Shown here: piece by piece, positions 62,003 through 64,000 of the stretch
Numbering within the stretch: position 1 is the first letter of the stretch
Layout of the letters: each line of letters opens with the position of its first letter
DNA from: Chromohalobacter nigrandesensis
GTDB taxonomy: Bacteria; Pseudomonadota; Gammaproteobacteria; Pseudomonadales; Halomonadaceae
Length of the DNA: 64,000 nucleotides
Direction: 5' to 3'
NCBI RefSeq assembly: GCF_023061285.1
Contig: NZ_JAKGAM010000001.1
Coordinates: 434,001-498,000, forward strand
The notes under the pieces: generated by a model
What the model was told of the DNA's origin: nothing
Database searches by the model: none
What the model saw: only the letters and a program-made list of their open reading frames with translations
Program-made: the position numbers and the translations under genes

Positions 62003-63337
62003 ATGGACCTGTTCGCTTCATCCCAATCCGATAACACGCCGCTGGCCTATCGCATGCGCCCACGCCAGCTCGATGACTACGTCGGCCAGGAAGCGCTGGT
62101 CGGTCCCGACAAGCCGCTGCGCCGCATGGCGGAAAGCGGCGCGGTACGCTCGATGATCCTGTGGGGGCCGCCGGGCGTGGGCAAGACCACCCTGGCCGAT
62201 ATCCTCGCCGATGCCTCGGGCGCCATGCTCGAACGCCTGTCGGCGGTGATGGCCGGCGTCAAGGATATCCGCGCCGCCGTGGAACGCGCTCGCGAGGGCC
62301 AGGTCCGCGGGCAGCCGACGCTGTTGTTTCTCGACGAGATCCACCGTCTCAACAAGAGCCAGCAGGATGCCCTGCTGCCGCACGTCGAATCCGGGCTGCT
62401 GACCCTGATCGGCGCGACCACCGAGAATCCCTCCTTCGAGGTCAATTCGGCGCTGCTCTCGCGGGCACGCGTCTATGTGCTGCGCAAGCTGGAGGTGGAC
62501 GACCTGCTGCGTGTGCTGCATCAGGCCCTGACGGATACTCAACGTGGCCTGGGAGAGCGCCATATCGAGGCCGACGAAGACGTGCTGGAAACGCTCGCAC
62601 GCTCGGCCTCGGGCGACGCACGTCGCGCACTGGGTCTGCTGGAGACGGCTTGCGATTTCGCCACGCCCACCGAGAACGGCGAACACCTGACCCTGCAGGC
62701 GCTGCATGAAGTCCTGGGACATCAGGGCAGCGCCTTCGACAAGCAGGGCGATCATTATTACGACCTGCTCTCGGCGATCCACAAGTCGATACGCTCGTCA
62801 CGCGCCGATGCTGCGCTTTTGTACATCGCGCAATTCGTGCAGGGCGGCGGCGACCCGCTCGATGTAGTGCGCCGCCTCGCCGCCATCGCCTCGGAGGATG
62901 TCGGCAATGCCGAGCCCCGTGCCCTGCCGCTGGTGATGGCCGCCTGGGACGCCTACCTGCGTCTGGGCGACTACGAAGGCCAGCGCGCCATCGCCCATGC
63001 CGCCTTGCACCTCGCCATCGCGCCCAAGAGCAACGCCATCGACCAGGCCTGGAACGCCGCCAAGCAATTCGTCGCTGCGAATCCCGACTTCGAGGTGCCC
63101 ACCTACTTGCGCAACGCCCCCACCAAGTTGATGGAATCCCTCGGCCATGGCGAGGGCTACCGCTATGCGCACAACGAACCCAACGGCTATCCCGCCGGGC
63201 ACGCGCATGACTGCTGGCCATCGGAACTGCCCGAAACCACCTTTTTCAACCCCACGGAATACGGCCAGGAAAAACGCTTCAAGCAAATGCAGGCCTGGCG
63301 CGCCGAACTCGACGCCCACGCCGACGGGACGTCATGA
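62003..63337 (+). CDS. rarA: Replication-associated recombination protein A (RarA/MgsA)
   Basis: 444-aa AAA+ ATPase that acts at stalled replication forks and interacts with SSB. N-terminal [15 protein letters not shown], Walker [10 protein letters not shown] (about residues 54-62), Walker [19 protein letters not shown], sensor 1 [13 protein letters not shown] and arginine finger [10 protein letters not shown], then the C-terminal tetramerisation domain ([30 protein letters not shown]). Normal length. Its TGA overlaps the ATG of a 31-codon frame. Confidence 0.96.
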   Translation: MDLFASSQSDNTPLAYRMRPRQLDDYVGQEALVGPDKPLRRMAESGAVRSMILWGPPGVGKTTLADILADASGAMLERLSAVMAGVKDIRAAVERAREGQVRGQPTLLFLDEIHRLNKSQQDALLPHVESGLLTLIGATTENPSFEVNSALLSRARVYVLRKLEVDDLLRVLHQALTDTQRGLGERHIEADEDVLETLARSASGDARRALGLLETACDFATPTENGEHLTLQALHEVLGHQGSAFDKQGDHYYDLLSAIHKSIRSSRADAALLYIAQFVQGGGDPLDVVRRLAAIASEDVGNAEPRALPLVMAAWDAYLRLGDYEGQRAIAHAALHLAIAPKSNAIDQAWNAAKQFVAANPDFEVPTYLRNAPTKLMESLGHGEGYRYAHNEPNGYPAGHAHDCWPSELPETTFFNPTEYGQEKRFKQMQAWRAELDAHADGTS

Positions 63338-63429
63338 GCCCCGCCGCCCTCAACGGCATCGGCATCGGCATCGGCATCGGCATCGGCATCGGCATCGGCA
63401 TCGGCGCAGCCTATCGTGAATGTCGCTGA
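63334..63429 (+). CDS. 31-codon ORF with a Gly-Ile repeat, overlapping the rarA stop
   Basis: ATG 63334 overlaps the rarA TGA (ATGA), so translational coupling is possible. The frame encodes MSPAALN, then (Gly-Ile)8, then GAAYRECR. The repeat comes from the hexanucleotide microsatellite. No family recognised; it may be a real membrane-active micropeptide, the remains of a gene such as crcB that often follows rarA, or chance. Confidence 0.35.
   Translation: MSPAALNGIGIGIGIGIGIGIGIGAAYRECR
63355..63402 (+). repeat. (GGCATC)8 hexanucleotide microsatellite
   Basis: Eight perfect GGCATC units in a row, 18 bp after the rarA stop. Confidence 0.98.
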
Positions 63430-63462
63430 GCCAACGATGGGTCTTGGGCGATAACGCTTCAT

Positions 63463-64000
63463 TCATGCCGAATTCGCCAGTTGCAGGGTGACGTCGTGGA
63501 TCAGCCGAAGGTCGTTGAAGCGGCTGGCGCGGCTCTCCAATTGATGCAACTCAAAGGCCTTTTGCTCGCTGCGCGGCAAGCTCTGGTACTCGGCAATCAC
63601 CTGGAAGAGCCAGATCTCCTCACCCCATTCCATGTCACTTTCCTGCAGGTAGGCCAGCGCACTGATGCCGGTGGGATCGGGATGGTCGATCACCGTCAGA
63701 TAGAAGCTTTCCACGTCCTGCTTGAGGGCCTGTTGGCGCGCCGCCACCAGGCTCTGCTCCTCGGCTTCGGCGGGCCGTGCGGCAGCGACGGTCTGCGGCT
63801 TGTGCAGCGGCGTCGGCAACTGGTGCACGAGGTCGGTCAGTACGCGAATATCCGGCTCATGATCCACGGCCGGCGCGGCAGCAGCGATCAACGGGACGGC
63901 CTGGTTGATCAGGTCGGGCACGTCGCTGCGCCGTGCATAGTTGCCGGGAACGAAATTGGGATGCTCACGCAGAAACGCCGCCATGCCACTGATCAACCGA
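63463..64000 (-). CDS. Unrecognised protein, N-terminus beyond the window edge
   Basis: The frame is open from the window edge to the stop at 63463. The first in-window start (TTG 63996) lies at the very edge, so the true start is probably outside. The visible 178 residues have an Ala/Pro-rich, probably flexible middle (about 50-85: HKPQTVAAARPAEAEEQS) and a predicted helical C-terminus (YLQESDMEWGEEIWLFQVIA; SRASRFNDLRLIHDVTLQLA). No membrane segment or catalytic motif. Family not recognised. Confidence 0.6.
   Translation of the reverse strand, partial: RLISGMAAFLREHPNFVPGNYARRSDVPDLINQAVPLIAAAAPAVDHEPDIRVLTDLVHQLPTPLHKPQTVAAARPAEAEEQSLVAARQQALKQDVESFYLTVIDHPDPTGISALAYLQESDMEWGEEIWLFQVIAEYQSLPRSEQKAFELHQLESRASRFNDLRLIHDVTLQLANSA

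Noticed and set aside
63334-63429. Start of crcB after rarA
   Set aside because: The frame ends after 31 codons and lacks the CrcB N-terminal pattern, so it is reported only as an unknown small ORF.

Overview
The window looks like chromosomal DNA of a halophilic gammaproteobacterium of the Halomonadaceae (Chromohalobacter/Halomonas type). This is inferred from the G+C-rich, acidic proteins, the dnaX-ybaB-recR block next to the 4.5S RNA gene, the GDH180-type glutamate dehydrogenase, rmf, and a YqjD-YqjE-YqjK trio. No 16S or database check was possible. Most of the window is core genome with short intergenic gaps and many 1-4 bp stop/start overlaps.

Layout. 1-3.9 kb (minus): rnd (cut by the window edge), recR, ybaB, dnaX, 4.5S RNA. 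4.2-11.1 kb: a tripartite tricarboxylate transporter operon (tctCBA, minus), divergent from a chain of a short IclR-like regulator, response regulator, sensor kinase and a stand-alone periplasmic binding protein. 11.2-24.5 kb: tlyA, an MscK-type channel, pldA, the YqjD/E/K operon, a YhiN-type flavoprotein, an RND efflux pair and an aldo/keto reductase. 24.8-30.5 kb: a chemoreceptor, a Bcr/CflA exporter, cytochrome b561, a decayed IS5-type end and an NhaC-type antiporter.

30.5-35.6 kb is the accessory region. It has a 5'-truncated P2-like gpD gene at one end and, at the other, the C-terminal stub of an S24-type phage repressor beside tRNA-Ser. This fits a prophage in the tRNA that lost its middle. 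The remaining cargo is a DUF433/PIN-like toxin-antitoxin pair, an orphan vsr nuclease next to a second S24-type fragment, and an A+T-rich two-gene cassette (359-aa soluble protein plus 172-aa four-helix membrane protein). The cassette follows the repressor stub in the same order as lambda cI-rexA-rexB. It is the best candidate here for an undescribed phage-exclusion system.

35.7-64 kb is again mostly housekeeping: a thioesterase, a nitroreductase, queF, an ABC exporter, a rearranged tRNA-Glu/tRNA-Gly cluster with broken tRNA-Gly copies, msrB, a YlqF-type GTPase, an alanine-type aminotransferase, htpX behind a sigma32-like promoter, pdxB, a WGR-domain protein, rlmKL, rmf, pyrD, a duplicated-domain secreted protein, NAD-GDH, trmA, murI, a LysR regulator, an SOS-controlled umuDC, a hemerythrin-fold protein, rarA and a (GGCATC)8 microsatellite.

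Notable oddities: the UmuD homologue lacks both residues of its Ser-Lys dyad although a LexA box lies upstream; the hemerythrin-like protein has lost most iron-ligand histidines; and pdxB and pyrD carry related 19-bp tandem repeats that begin at their stop codons.
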